Origin: Caprimulgus europaeus
Lineage: Eukaryota; Chordata; Aves; Caprimulgiformes; Caprimulgidae
DNA: 64,000 nucleotides
NCBI GenBank assembly: GCA_907165065.1
Contig: OU015525.1
Location: forward strand, 47,107,037-47,171,036
Direction: 5' to 3'
A program made the position numbers and the translations under genes. The notes beneath the pieces were generated by a model. It was not told the DNA's origin. It did not search any database and worked only from the letters and a program-made list of their open reading frames with translations. Shown piece after piece: positions 48,710 through 62,800 of this stretch; positions within the stretch are counted from its first letter, which is position 1, and every line of letters starts with the position of its first letter.

Positions 48710-50959
48710 TTTAAGAGACTTGTAGATATGCTTAGAGATATGGTTTAGAAGTGGACTTGTCAGGGTTATGGTTGGACCAAATGATCTTAAAGGTCTTTTC
48801 TAACTAAAACGATTCTATGATTCTTTGTTCACATGCAGAACAGAAAACAAGCAACAACACACTCCTTACAACCTCCATACCTGATTTTTTTTTTAATACT
48901 TTTGTTGTTGCTACATATCCTAAACATTTTGAGCTAATAAAGTGCAATTACAGTTTGTGAAGAATTTTTTTATGCAGCGGGTAAGCATAGTGTTCTTTCT
49001 TTAATTCAAACAGATGCTTCTGAAGGCTGCACTTGAACTAAAAATGAGGACTTTGCTTGGATTACTACAATGAGAGCTGCTGGCTTAAGGAAGAGCAGGT
49101 CTCTGAAGCAGAACATCTTCCCTTCAGGCCAAGTGGTCCCATATGCCAGTAATGGGTGAGACAATCTTCCTCTCCACTCATTACTTTTATTTATTACTTC
49201 TTCCAGCAGTCTTTTAAATCCTTGAATTTATATTAAAATATATTGAGATACTGAGATCTCTGGCCAGGCTGAACAGCAAAGGAAGCAGCTTAAAGCTTTA
49301 AAGTTCATCACACTATTCCTTTCATCAGAATTTACCTGCACCAGATCTGTTTCTCTGCTCTGGGTGCAAGTAGCCTTGTGGCTGCCTGGATGGCTGCTGT
49401 AATTCATGCTGAATGTAAATGGATGTAAAGGGCTGATAGTGAACCGTGGTATCAGTCCAGCATGGGAAGTGGCTCATCTGCCCAAACTTTTTCCTTCTAC
49501 TCTCATTCGTATGACCTTTCTAAGCAAAGAGCACAGTACTTTCATAAAGTCCTGCAACACTGGAGGTATTTCCTTCACTACTTTGCTGGCTTTAGGCAGC
49601 ACTGTTAAATGCAAACCTTGTAAAAATAATGAATAAATGATCTCTTCTCTTCTTTCACCTAGTTGGAAAAGGGAGCTCAACAATTTTTGTATTTAACAAT
49701 ACATTTGGAGAAGCTTCATTTGCCTTCTGGTTTGTAAGTCATGCTTTGTAGCTTTTTGTGGCAACATTTTTTAAAAGGAAAAGCTGAGATTTTAAATAAT
49801 TTTCATTCTGAAAGAGCTGGAGAGGTGATTAGGATGTAAGAAGTTTATAACTAGAAGGGAGAAACTGCTAAGAATTTCCACATACTCTACCTCATGATTT
49901 CATATGGTTAATTTTGTATGTCTGGTATACTAGCTCACCTAACAAGGCTCATGCGTTTGATCACATTTCTATTATCTTAGTCAGTGTATGTTAGTGGGGA
50001 TTTTTTTGTTTGTTTATTTTATACTGGGTCTGCAGAGGATCTTGCACACTTAGATAACCCCTTTTGATATTTAAAGCCTTTCTTCAGCCTATTTGGCTGC
50101 ATTGCTGATTCCTTAAGGCTTATGTGTTATTGTTTGTCCATAATTATATTAATGTGCAAGTGTTCTTTTAATTTTATTGAAATTAATTTTCACATGGCTT
50201 CTCAAAATTAAAATCAGAAATCCACCAGAAAACTGTTTAGTTGTGTGACAGTCATTACTGTTTTAGTAAGAAGAGAAAAATGTTATTTTCCTTCTTTAAA
50301 TTTGTATTTTAATGTGATGTAGAGGATTGATAAGAGAACAGACTCAAAAACTTAACAGATGTTTTAAAAGTAACTACCTTGAGCAGTCATGTATGACTTT
50401 CTGAGGTAGGTAAGAGTTAGTTGTCAGCATCATTTACACTGTCTTAAAAATTCTCATTTCCACCTGTGGAGGGGCATAGTGCCAAAAGGTATTGCCTATG
50501 AACTTACTCTCCCTCTGAGGATGGACACGTTCAGGTTTGAACCAGCCCAGACGGAGGAAATTAAGAGTTGGCTTAGCATTGCAGTGGAAAACAGCTTACT
50601 GTAGGTGTTCCTCAGGGACCGCCTAGGAGGTGATTTTTAAGGGCTGGTTCTACATAATTTTTACAGGCTTGCCAACTTCACACAGTGCTAAGCTATTGCA
50701 TAAATTACTGGATTGTCTCAGCTCCTCCCATGCTCATCAGTTTGAAGAGTCAAGACCCGTTCAAGCTGTGCAGGTGCATTAGCAAGATGGAAGTCCAGAC
50801 TGTTTCTTCCCAAGAGGGCAAGCATGAGGAGAGGACAGAGTCACATCTTACAAACAAACCAACCACTTCCAGTAGATTTCTCAAGCCTGGGACCTTTCTG
50901 CATTTGCATATCTATGCAAAGCCATTACACATTTCTTGAGCAGGAAGTGTAACTGCTAG

Positions 50960-51022
50960 ATTAAAATTAATTAAATTAATATTCCCTCCCCTCAATTAAT
51001 AATAATTAATAATGTTAAAATA
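50960..51022. promoter_or_regulatory. Cluster of TAAT/ATTA sites, possible homeodomain binding region
   Basis: A dense cluster of ATTA and TAAT cores (AATTAATTAAATTAAT, CAATTAATAATAATTAATAA) flanks a short CCCTCCCC segment. Homeodomain factors bind TAAT cores, but AT-rich low-complexity sequence produces the same motif by chance. Composition alone supports this, so it is weak. Confidence 0.2.
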
Positions 51023-54000
51023 TTTGATTGGAGCCTATTTTAACTCAGTTACTTTTCTTCCTTATGAAATTACAACTCCTGATTTCCCTCAAGTTCCTCC
51101 TCCTGCCTTCAGAATGTCTTTTTTCACATGAGCCAGGCAACAAGGAAGGACGTCTGTCATGCATACATATTTTTTAATAGCAACACTTCTGGCAAAAGCT
51201 AAATGTCGAGATGTGCTCCAGTTGCACAGCCAGTTGTGTGGCATTCTCACAGGTAGCAAATGCATTGATAATTAATTAAACTTTAAAGGATTTGAGTCAG
51301 GCTTTCAACTCATGAAAATAAATTCATTTCTACCACAATTGAAGGAACTATGATAATTTACCTCATTTGCAGGCCCTAGACCTCTGTAATAAATCTGACA
51401 TTTACATTTTAAAAATCATAAATCCACAAAAGTATCCTTAACTTTGCCAGAATGCTTCAGTATCATGTAGGGTCACAATGTTCAAGCCCAAAATCAGGAA
51501 AACAATTAACCACTAGACTTTTTGAGGTCATCCATGAGCAGGAAAATAAGTAGGTCTAGATCCACACAGATAAAAATTAGCTGCCAAAATGCACAGATGG
51601 AATTTTCAAATAATGCTTAATAAGGTAAGCTGCCTAGCTCATATTGATTCCTTTGATAATCTGACCTTTAGAGCTTAATTTTAAGCTTTCCCATTATGGT
51701 TTAAGAGTCGTGAAAATTTAAGTATGCACTTGAATGTGTTTCTTGTAGGAATATTCAGCCATAGACAAAATCTGAAATAATGTCATCTTAGGCCGAGAGA
51801 TGGCAAAGGCAACAATCATCTTGAATCAAGAGGGATTTTGTTGGTGTGTTTTCTGCAGCAGCAGGCTGAACCATGTCCTTTTACAATTGAGAGTCGTTCA
51901 GAGCGAACAGCTTTTTAATGAGTTATTTCAAACACATACATGTGTCATTCCAAAAGAAAAATACCTACCCCTGGCTGCGGTCTATGCAGCAAGATGGATT
52001 GCTAGTCCCTTGATAAAGCTGTGCACTTCTGTTTAACTCAGTTCCTTTATTCTTTTCTATGCTTATTTTCTTCTGCACTTATGCTCTGCTCTTCTGCTCC
52101 CCATCCAGTGGAGCTACTAAATATCCATGGTTAGGTAAAGAAAGGAGGAATGTAGAAAGAGTATAAGTTCTCAGAAACTCAGGGTAAATTAACTTGGCCA
52201 CGTGGAGAGGAGGAAATTCGTTGTTTAATGAAATATTATATTTGATTATCATGATCTAGGATAAATTGAAATTGCTGAATTGTTCTTTAAAGTGACCAGC
52301 ATGTGGCATATGATGGCTTTTTTGCTAGTGTAAGAGTTTTGACCTTAAATGTCCACCATGCTCCTCTGAGTTCACCCTGGAGATCAAGAGTTCATCCGTT
52401 TTTTTGCACTGTGTATTTTCCAGTTCTCATTTTAGAAAACACGCCCAGGAATAATAATATATGACTGTACAAACACAAAAGAAATGTTTCCTTGGTGGTA
52501 GGAATATGAATGAGATACACTGTTCAGTGTGTACTATCTATTTTGCATAGAAATATATCTGCTGGAAATTTCTAGTCTCTTTGCAAGACCCTTTATAATT
52601 TTAAAATTATTTTTAACATACACAAGTTTGAACTCTGACTTTACCTTTTCAATCCTCTTTTACTAACCCTCCTTACAGCCAGCTGAATCTATCTGTATTT
52701 GAGTATATGGAATCAGCTATTTAGAGCTTGTGTCACATATATCCCACATGATGACCAACAAAGGGATATTAGCTTGGGAACTTTCCTATACAATTGGACT
52801 ATCATGGAAAAAAAGTTAGCTACAGCTGATAGAAAGCCAGCTTCCTTGGCTAGGATGGCCTTAGAGGAAAATTCATGGCAGAAGTGAACTAAGTAGCGGG
52901 GGTTAAGGCTGGTTTTCAAAGCTGGTTTCTGAGGTGAAGTACAGAGAGGACGGATCTCTTAAGCCATGGAGCTCTATAAGTGGTGGTCTGCCTTCCACAG
53001 CACACCACAGAGCAAGCTGGAAGGCTAAGAAAGCATGGCCACCTGAAAGAACTGAGGAAAACACCAAAAGAGCCCTGGGACTGCTAGGGTCACTGGAGGG
53101 AACCTAACATTGTTTTTGTATATATGTTTGTGGTCTTTCTTTGGGAATTTGAGAAGTTTAATCTCTCAGTCTGGGATTTACTGTCAGTAAGGCCAAATTA
53201 TGTAAGACAAGGGAATCATGTTCATAATTTTCAGTAAAGGAAAAGAAAAATAATTTAAAGAAGAATAAAGGGTTTAGGGATTTTTTCTTTGATTGGTTCT
53301 GTTGGGGGATTTTTGTTGTTTTGTTTTGTTTTAACACTGCAAAACATATGATGTTCCAATTCCATCTGCCTACCTAGATCCAGTGCAAGTATTCATCCCA
53401 CTCAAGTAAAGACCTTATAGTGATAGATAATAATTTTATAATAAACCAAAGGCAGCTAAAGAATAAAACGTATTTTGTAATTTAGTAGATTATCTCAATC
53501 TTCTGCAATAGGTGAATTTCCTCACATTTCTTTTTCTGGAGGGATGCAAATTGTCTATGCTTGTATATAGTCTCTATTGGATTTGATGAAAAAAAATCTG
53601 TTTATTCCCAGGTGTTGGCAGTTTACCTTGAACAACTGTAAAACAACATGTTATTAAGTTTCTAAAGGTGTATGAGAGAGCTAGCTTCTAAATTCTGCCA
53701 AAAAGGGGCTGAAATTTGTTCTAGTTGATCCTTTAAACTATAAAAAAGATAGGATGCATACAGTGCACAGTTTGTTTCTGTATTTGATTAGGGTTTTTAT
53801 ATTTGTGGAAAGTATGGAGCTTCATGCTTTTTGCAAGCTTGCCGAGAAAGTGATTAAAACAATAGAGATTTTACAAGTGCAATCCTGAAGGTGCTAAGAC
53901 ATCTTGAAAGTACATTTGCATTATATTATTCACATTTCTGCTCTGTCTGCAAAGAGTGTAAAAGTATTTACTTACTATAGAGATATGAAAACAGAAAAAA

Positions 54001-54231
54001 ACCAAAATGCCATTAGTGTTAAATCTATTTCTACTTTGTAAAGCTTGGATAGAATTATTTTGACATGACTTTAAGAAGTTTTGAATGTTATGAATTTTCT
54101 GTCTGATGCAGTATATCTCTTTCTTTTTTATGGACTGAAAGATTTGTATTTTGCTAGTATAACTTGTCCCTTGGAAAAGAAACCAAATTCAACATGTATT
54201 GTCACTATGAAATGTGAAGAGAAACTCTATT

Positions 54232-54248
54232 AAAAAAAAAAAAAAAAA
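54232..54248 (+). repeat. Poly-A run (17 bases)
   Basis: Uninterrupted A run with no recognised retrocopy upstream. Confidence 0.75.
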
Positions 54249-57200
54249 TCCTTTGAAAAGAATGTAGAGTGAAAGGAAAAGGAATTAGAAAGTAAAGTAG
54301 GCTCTAGTACCTTTACTGCTTATAGTGAAACACATACACATTGCAGTTTTGATGGAATTTTAATGCAGATTTACTATTGGAATCTGCAGCTCGCTGTAAA
54401 ATGCACTCAAAAGAACAAATAAAGAGCAACATGTAGGAAGTAAAGATGTTAGATACTAAAGTGTCTCTTTCTGAAAGCCTGCATTTTTCACAAACCTTTT
54501 TTATGATCTTTTTATGAAGTTTCTAGAGTAGACCAAAGTAATTAGGGAAAAATGACCTTGAGGTTTAGGCTGTGTTCAGAACAGTGACTTGTCCAATCAC
54601 TGTAGGAAAGGGTGGCAGATTGTGATTGATGTTTTCAGAAGAACTACAAAGTGAAGTGTATGAATGGTACCTTAGCTTTCTAACTGTGTATGACAAATGC
54701 AGGCACTGTGAGAATCTCTTTATCCCCAGATGCTGTGAAAGCACATAGCAAATTTCATATGGATGAGCCTATAAGAAGACTATCTAAAGAGCTAATCTAA
54801 AATCTCATTTTCAGAGTTGATTCTGGTGCTTCAGAAGAGAACATATCCCTGAATATAGATCTTCTATCAGGAGGATTAGGATGTCAGTGATTAATATGAA
54901 TTTCATTTTTAAACGCATTGTGGGATTTCTATGGCAAATATCAAACACTGAATTTGTTGAACAGAATGTCCCTTTTCAATTACAGTTTTAATGAAGAAAC
55001 AACTTCTACAAGAAAAAATCTCTCATGAGTTTAACATTATTAAAAGCTACTTTTTCCCCATCACCCCTGTCCCTCAAATGAGGTACATTTGGTTGTTCTT
55101 GATGAAACAATAGCATTTTCATTATCTTACCAGGCTGCACCATATTTTATAATTAAGTGAACCAGCTCTTATCTCTTCTACCTTTATTAACCCCACTGTA
55201 GCTTCACTAGCATCTAGGGAAAGGGAATTGTTTGAGAAAAGGATAGTGACAGGCTTTAGAAACAAAAACATTGTCAGTTAGTTAACTAACTCCCATTCAG
55301 TGTCAAAAGAATTTGAGCATCCTGTCAGTCTTTAAACTGACATGTTTAAAGGGATTTGTGTGTATGACAGTTCACCCCAAAGCTTTCTGAATGAAGCTGG
55401 GGCTTGTGAAAGGTTGCTACAGCTCAATGATCTCTTAAATGGCGAGAAGTAAGATGCAGAGCACCAGTCTGCCTGACAGTATCGTCACCAAAACCCTTAA
55501 TTTTCTTACAGAGATATGTCATGATACTTAAGCTGCATCCACTTAAAAAATGTTCCCTGTTGTCTGGGACTTTTGTCTGAGACTTTCCAGAGCAGTAGTA
55601 ATTTGTGCATGCTCTTCATGCAGGCTGCAGGTACTCCTCAAAGGAAAGAGAGTGTAACCCCCAGCCAAGTTCATGCGGGATGACAACTTTCAGAAATAAA
55701 AATATTTCATCCTGCTTATGATAACCTCAATTTCTGTTAATTTTTTTTTTTTTTATCAAGATCATTGGACCTACATTTTATTCACACCTATGAAACCTTA
55801 AGCCTAATTTCCAAATTAGCCTGGAAATTATTTGACTGAGAAAGGCACTACCAAACATATTAGTGCAATTTCCCTCACCTCTTACCTTCATGTGTGCAAC
55901 GTGTAAAATAATATGAAATGCGAAACATAAATCTTCTTCCTGCTGTTTTCTGTTAATTGTAATTCCATACATAAACAGTCTTCATTCATTACTTGAGCCT
56001 CCTTTTTCTTAGCCCATTTCCACCTGAACCCTCCATTTTTTCAATTAACATGTAAGATGGAGAATGTTTTTGGCTATGGGAAATGTCATCACAAGGATAG
56101 GTCATCAGTTTTCTCCCTGGTGAATTATTCACTTAATTCTGTAAATACAACAAAATAAATGTTTGTCATCAATTGATTAAATATTTCGAGCTTTATTTCA
56201 TTGTCTGAAATTTTGAACACTAATCTTCCTTAAAAATCAAAATGAATATCTCTGAGTGAAAGATCCCTCTCTCTGAAATATTAATGGTAAGAATGTAGTA
56301 CACAGTTATGAAAGTGGTAAAGGCCAGGTTCCTATGGTCAAAAAGATATTGAAATTTACAGTCATCATTTCATAAATGGTGCTGGTGTTTGAATGTCAGT
56401 CACCAGGGAGTTATGATTCACATCTTTCTTTAATACATTTTGCTCTGTTCACAGTGTAATAAACCAATGAAACTCACCTTTGAAAAGACATACTTAAAGT
56501 GAACAGAAATGGTCTTTTATTTTGCAGTTGTGGTTCAGGTGCAAATGCAGAATTGGTATTAGATATACAGAGATTCTTAGAAAAGAATCTAAGCAAGACC
56601 CCGATCTTCTTTTTAAATAGAAGTAACCATTTGATTTTTCTGTGACAAACAAATAAATAAAATACAAGAAATTATGCTTGGTTCAAAATGACCACTTCTA
56701 CATTTCAACTATGTAAGGGTTTCTCTAGACAGAGAATTTTTCCATTTTCCTTGGAACAGCAAAGCTATTTGGATATCTACTTTTTATGTGAGTAAAGAGT
56801 GTTTTGTCTTACAGAATGTAAAAACCCACTGCAGGACTGTAGTGAATTCTGTAGGTTTAAGATGCCTGACTCATAAATCCCTACTGGTGCTGTCTTATTC
56901 AGGCTCTGTTATTCATTTTTATTTGGCTCAGAATGGATTAAAAATGGATTATGGGCTCATAATAAATTAGGGAGTTAAACAGCAAATGGCTCTTTAAGTA
57001 ACTTTAACATCACATATCACATGGTATTACTGTAACAACACACTTTGCTCAGCTCATTCATAAAATGAAAAATACTTTCATAAATAGAATTTTCTGTGGT
57101 CACCATGTATGCAAACTATGCCAAAAGCTTTTTATTTTCTTCTGTCTACCTTCTTAAATATTATCCAAAGCCATTAGTACTTCTGGGCCTGACATGTGGA

Positions 57201-57960
57201 GAAACATCATTGTGTGCACTTCAGGTGTTTTTTCAGCAGTCCCTCTTGTGCTGAGAAAAATTTCCATGCTGCTTTAATGGATGACATTTCTCTGTAAGGT
57301 TTCCTTGAAAATAACCTGTAGAAAATAATTGCTCCATCTTCGGTCTGTTACAACTTCTGACAATGTATAAATGTTCTGAAAGCAATTAGTAGTCAAGTTT
57401 GGCAAGAGGGAAGGGAATAGAGCTCTCTGTTGACTACATAAACAGAGAAAGTCAACTGTTTGAGTTTGCTGAAGCTTATGGAAGCATCTAGTCTCACAAT
57501 AGACATGATTAGAGTTGTATTAGATGTTAACACAGACATTCATTGTTACTCCTTCTTGTAGGAACATTAGATCAGCCTTAAAAATTGACAATAAAATTTA
57601 TTGACTCTAGCCTGAAGAATCAGGATGAATGGTTTTGACTAGGAAAATATATTTCATATCAACATTTGATATGATATTATCATTTTAGTATCTTTTTATT
57701 CATTGAGTTATTGGAAAAGCCTTTTAATTATAACCTCTCTATCCAAAGGCTTAATGCTGAAGAAAAGTCAGAATCTTAAGAATTTATTTGCTAAATTAAC
57801 ATATTTTTAATATAATAGTTTAAAACCCAGTCTTATGATATAATGTGACCTACCTCTTTAATTTTTGTCACTTAAGATTGTTAACATCATATACTCTACC
57901 TGCTTTACATTCTGATACAACTGCAAATGAAGTGTTTCTTCCTTACAACCTTAATAATGA

Positions 57961-57986
57961 TACATATATACAAATATATATATGTA
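57961..57986. repeat. AT-rich short palindrome (10-bp arms, 6-base loop)
   Basis: TACATATATA at 57961-57970 is perfectly reverse-complementary to TATATATGTA at 57977-57986. This is a simple TA-rich hairpin, probably microsatellite-derived. Confidence 0.7.
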
Positions 57987-59864
57987 CATATGCCTTTTTT
58001 AAGCAATTATACATACAGATTTGTTTTTGAAAAAGGTGCTTGCTGACATATATTAAGGGTCATCCTGAATCAACATTGATAAAAATATAAAGTATGCAAT
58101 GCTAAAATATAAATTTTAATCTTATTTTTATGCTAACATGATAAATGGAAGCTATTGCCATATCATAAATAGTGTGATAAGTGAGATGCTTAGAAACAAC
58201 CCAGATGAAAAGAGTTTCTGTTCAGAACAACAGCTAGAGTAGTGTTGTTGAAGATTTCAGAATGGACAGCTGTCAGGTGCCAAGAAATCCTGGAGTCCTG
58301 CTGGGTTTCTTGGGATTCTTTAATTAGACAGAAGTTCTTTAAACTCTGTAATAAGATTTGAACCACATATTTGCTGGCTAAGTTTGTGAAGCAGCATAAT
58401 TATGCAGTTTACACAGCCACCAATTTCCACCCACAACTCTACACTCCATGGATAATTTTTTCTAACTTTTTTACTTATTCCCTGTGTGAACAACCTGTGG
58501 TCTACCCCACAGTCTTACTGAGATGACAAAGGACACAACTCCAATGGCTTCTGTAGCTTTTGGTTTGAGCTCTAGCTCTTCTCAGAACTGCTTGGATTTT
58601 ATGGTTCTTTTACTGTTTTTTTTTTCTGACATAAATAACTCTGGCCTGTTTCCTTCTTTTCCTAAAATAGAAGGATATTGGTAGTTTGTTGTCCAAACAT
58701 GTTTTCCTACTCCCAGGCACTGCATTTTTTCTGTTCTCCCTGTCTTTCCCACTCTGTAATCCCAGTGCAGTGTCTTTCCTGATGAGTCCAGAGATCTGGT
58801 ATATTTTGATTAATTTGTGCTTTCTTTGTCCTTCCAATAGAATTGAAAGTTATTTATTCTCTTACGTTCCTTTTCCCTTCTCAGTTTATTAACTACTGGC
58901 ACATTTGGCTGATGTGCTTGGTTTTGAGGCAGAAGCTTCCTATTTGCAATCTATTCTTCTACCCATGTATCTTAAATATTGCCCACGGCTGCTCTGCCAG
59001 TGCTAATCATGGTTTTGACTACCATACATTCCACTGCACCTGTTTCCCATTTAATTAATAAATGCTCCATTTGTTTCCAGGGTAGTAGGCCATTCATCTT
59101 CTGCTGCAGGCTTTTCACTGATCCCATGAAAAATTTCTATTTGCTAATTATACTGTTATCAACCCTTTCTTCAGACAGTGCACAGTCCTCTGGCACATGA
59201 AAACTCCTGTTCAGTTGGACTCTTGATGAAGCTTTTTGTAGCTTTTACTTCCCTTCTCCAAATGTCAGGCAGGCATTTATCTTTTGGGGATGGCCATAGC
59301 AAAGAACTTTATGTGGTGTCTGACATTGTCTCAGACTCAGCTCCACTTGCCTGGCTGCTTCAGTTCCACTCTGTTATCAATTACATCCACAGTATAAGAC
59401 TATTGCCTGTTTTCCTTCATCCTTCTGCTTACAATTGGGCAGGCAGAAGACCAGTTTTGCTCAATAAATTGAAGACGTTCTATTAATTTTTAATTCTGTA
59501 TCTTTCCAACATCCTCTGAGGTGCAGACCTGGATCCCAATGATGATAGGGCCTCTTTTTTGGTATCCTTAATCTTTCAAGATTTTAAGACTGATTTTATA
59601 ACATTAAAGGCTAATAAAACTTTTCTGTTCATCAATAAATTTTCTGCTTATTATAACAACATTTTTTTCTGCTTACAGTCATAATTGTATTCAGTTTCCA
59701 ACTATATTTACATCTTGTCTATGTACAGTATTAATTTCTTTCATACTTGTTTATAATTTTTTTTATATTTACCTTTTCTACCCAAGTTGAACAAAAATTA
59801 TCAAAACCACAATGCTCTTCAGAACAAAACATTGTGGGTAAAGAAAGCATGAATAGCTTCCTTC

Positions 59865-59888
59865 TTTTTTTTTTTTTTTTTTTTTTTT
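59865..59888 (+). repeat. Poly-T run (24 bases)
   Basis: The longest homopolymer in the window. On the minus strand it is a poly-A run, but no retrocopy body is recognised on its 5' side there. Confidence 0.8.
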
Positions 59889-62800
59889 CATAATACGGGC
59901 TCCTGGCAGGTACAAAATAAATTGGTTTTTTGTTGAATATTTGAGTAAGTCAGATTTGTATCCCTCCAATCCTCTGCTCAAAATCAAGGAATCTGACAGA
60001 AATCTTCTTCTTCCAGTGTTTAATATCAAACTGTTCATCCTTAGTTCTCATCAGAGCTTCTTCGTGATGGATTATAAATACCCCAATTTCTTCTACAGTT
60101 CTATGGGTAGAAGTCCTTTTACACACTTGGCTCTACCTTGTCACAGAGGGAAGAACTTGTCACCAGGCATATTTCTGGTGGCCCCAAGGAATCCCATCTG
60201 AGAAATCGTAATGTTAATTTTTGTAACAGGACTTCTTTGGCCTTTACAGATGAGTTAACACTGTGCTTCCCTATTTAGTGATAGGCCCTTGCTTATATCT
60301 TTTCTTCTTGGACCACCTCCATGTTCCAAATCTGGGAGGTAGCCCCCTCGTTCATGGTTGTTGCCATTGATTACCAATGTTTGTATTTACTTTCTTCTCC
60401 CTCTTTTTTATTTCCAGGTGGGGCAAGGTAATTAATTCAAGCCTTGTCAGCCACATACTGTCCTAGCAGTCTTCTTAAGAACCTCCTTTCTTGTTCATAA
60501 AGAAGAATGTATCTAATTCTGTATTTTTTCCCTGTAAACTGACTCTAATCCTTCAAGTTGCAGCATGCCAATAAATCAAGGCATCCTTAAGAAGCTCACC
60601 GGATTCCAGTGGGGTTTATGTCTCACAAATGTAAGCATCAGCTTTCATGGAGCTTCATGAAGACTTGTGCTGTATACACTTAGCTAAGATGACATTATCC
60701 CTCACATCACGCAGAGCTAAGAAGTAGGATTTTACTTATAGCACAAATAGCACGAAACTGTGAATTCTGAAAGTCCTTTTTTTTTTTTCCCACTTAGTTT
60801 GGCTAAAAATATGTGCTCCAAGAATAGCTTCTCACTACATGCATATCTGGGTAGAGGTATTTACTCAGAATCTGTGGAGAAAGAAGAGTGGGAGGATGGC
60901 TTTGATATCACTCCTTGCACTCTCAGTGTCTGACCTGACAGCTGTCAAACTTTTTCATAAGGTAGGAAGATTTTTTAAAAAATTGATATTAAAGAAGCTC
61001 CCACTGATAAAATGATATCTCTGCTAGCACATACTTGTTCTGTCATTCGATGTATACATGCTACATTAAATTATCCAAAGTTCAGACAAATCCATCAGCC
61101 TAAAACAAGTGTGATGAGAGAAAAGGTCTGGCCTGGTACAGAAACCTGAACTCCTACAAACAAAAGCACAAGAAGGACAGTGAAGATCAGAGAATTAGCA
61201 TATATTCCCTGCATCTGTGTTAAATTTTGCTTGTAAGTGTTGTATTAAACATTTAAAAGTACACTTTCAAAAATGCATGGGGATTTCACTGCAAAATTCT
61301 CAGTGACACTAATGGGCATCACATGACTCATTTCCCACACACAGCTTTGAACATCCATCTTGTCTGTGTTATACAGTTTCTTGTGCCGCTGTCATTACAA
61401 AATCTCAGCAACTTCCAGTAGTGCTTTCAGCTCTGAGTGATGTTTTCCATGAGTAACTTTTTCTTTTACTTATGCTCTTATGAATTTCTTTATAATTTCA
61501 GATTTTTAATGGAGATTTTTCTGTTGGTTTTTTTTTTTGGTTGTTTGTTTGGCTGTTTTTTTTTGTAATTTCAAAATGAACTTCAGGGGCACCAAGCTCT
61601 TCACTCACACTTGTTCATGGAAATTTACAGTTTCAATAAAGGGCTGATTTTAAGAAGTGTGTGATTTTCTAAACTCTATATCTGGTACTCTGGTCAACAA
61701 CTCCTTTTGCTACTCTTGAGGTCAATAAATCGAAGAATCTCTGTCTGGTGACAAGGTTCAATATTTTCATAGAGGACTTTTTTTATTTTTTTACCCCCCT
61801 CAGGGTTACCAGGTTTGTGATTTTGTACAAGTGTTGTGTCATAGGTCATCTTAATTTGATATTTCCATTACTTAATTGGAGAGCTTATTGCATATAAACT
61901 ATTTCTTCTAAAAAAACCCCAAATAATAATAAAAAAAACCCAAAACCCAAGTCAGATATGTGATTTTCTTTCATTTGCCAGACATATACCTTTTCCCTGG
62001 GATTCATAAATACACATCTTGTGACTGTTATGAATGGGTAATGTGTTAAAAGAAAATTTTATCTTGAAGTCAATAAGGTATTTCGAATTTTTTCCATTTT
62101 TAGCCAACTCAAATACTAAGAATAGAATAAAACCATCTTCCAAAAGATTTCATGAAAGTTAGTTTCTTAAAAAGAAGTTGTGGGAGTTTGGAGTTTAGGT
62201 TTGTTTGGGTTCTTTTTTGCTTTTGAGTGACAACTTAGAAGCCTTCACAGGACATAGGCAGGTCTTCCTCTAGTGCCATGCAGTTATGTTTAAAACCCAA
62301 CACATAGGTAGTATCAGATGAGTTAAGTTTTTGTCAACTGTCTTGGGCTGATAGTCTCAGCAGGAGACAATGAAAGAATGAAATGGCATCAAGAGACCCA
62401 AGTAAGAGGAAATGTCCTTTTATCTGAGAAATACAGAGGACTTTGTAACAACTGTGAAAGTTCTTGCTACTATACAGCAAGTGGTACCATACAACAACAC
62501 CCCCAGTGTTAAAATAGTGAATTTACATGCATAGAACAGCTGGAGTTCCAGTGACTAGATTTTCACAGTACCTGTAAATTTTTAAAATTTCAGCCATCAT
62601 TTGTCTGATATGTGCAAACAATTCTTATGGCACAAAGACTGTCACTGTAGCTTTGAGAGTGAGGTTTAAAACTATTAATAAGATTTTAATCTTTTGTCAC
62701 CTGAAGTGTTCAATTAAAATTTTCTTTGCTGTGAAGGAGTTGGGCAATTTCTAGATCTGCATCATCCTTTGAAGTAAAACTAAAAAGGTAGTCAGCACAA

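Larger units (their letters stand above)
46430..48824 (+). mobile_element. CR1 LINE with reverse transcriptase, split by a nested CR1
   Basis: A 5'-truncated CR1 of about 1.9 kb excluding the insert at 48233-48709. Coding similarity runs from the region before the reverse transcriptase through the polymerase to the ORF2 C-terminus. At 46667-47038 there are ORF2 landmarks TKDGEKAEVLNVFFSSVF and VLRELAALVTKPLSIIYQQS. At 46975-47322 there are YYRPVSMTLVLGKFMEQIVL, QHGFMKGKSCLTNLISFYEE and VDVCYLDFSKASD, which carries the first catalytic Asp. At about 47395-47500 the SGVPQGSV motif and a FADDTKL box with the paired catalytic Asp can be read. At 47600-48192 the tail follows ([36 protein letters not shown]). 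The frame changes several times, so it is a dead copy. The 3' UTR resumes at 48710 and ends with the GATTCTATGATTCT repeat. The left boundary is approximate. Confidence 0.92.

Noticed and set aside
50525-50560. tRNA-like T-arm (GGTTTGAACC)
   Set aside because: No acceptor stem, D-arm or anticodon arm could be placed around it.
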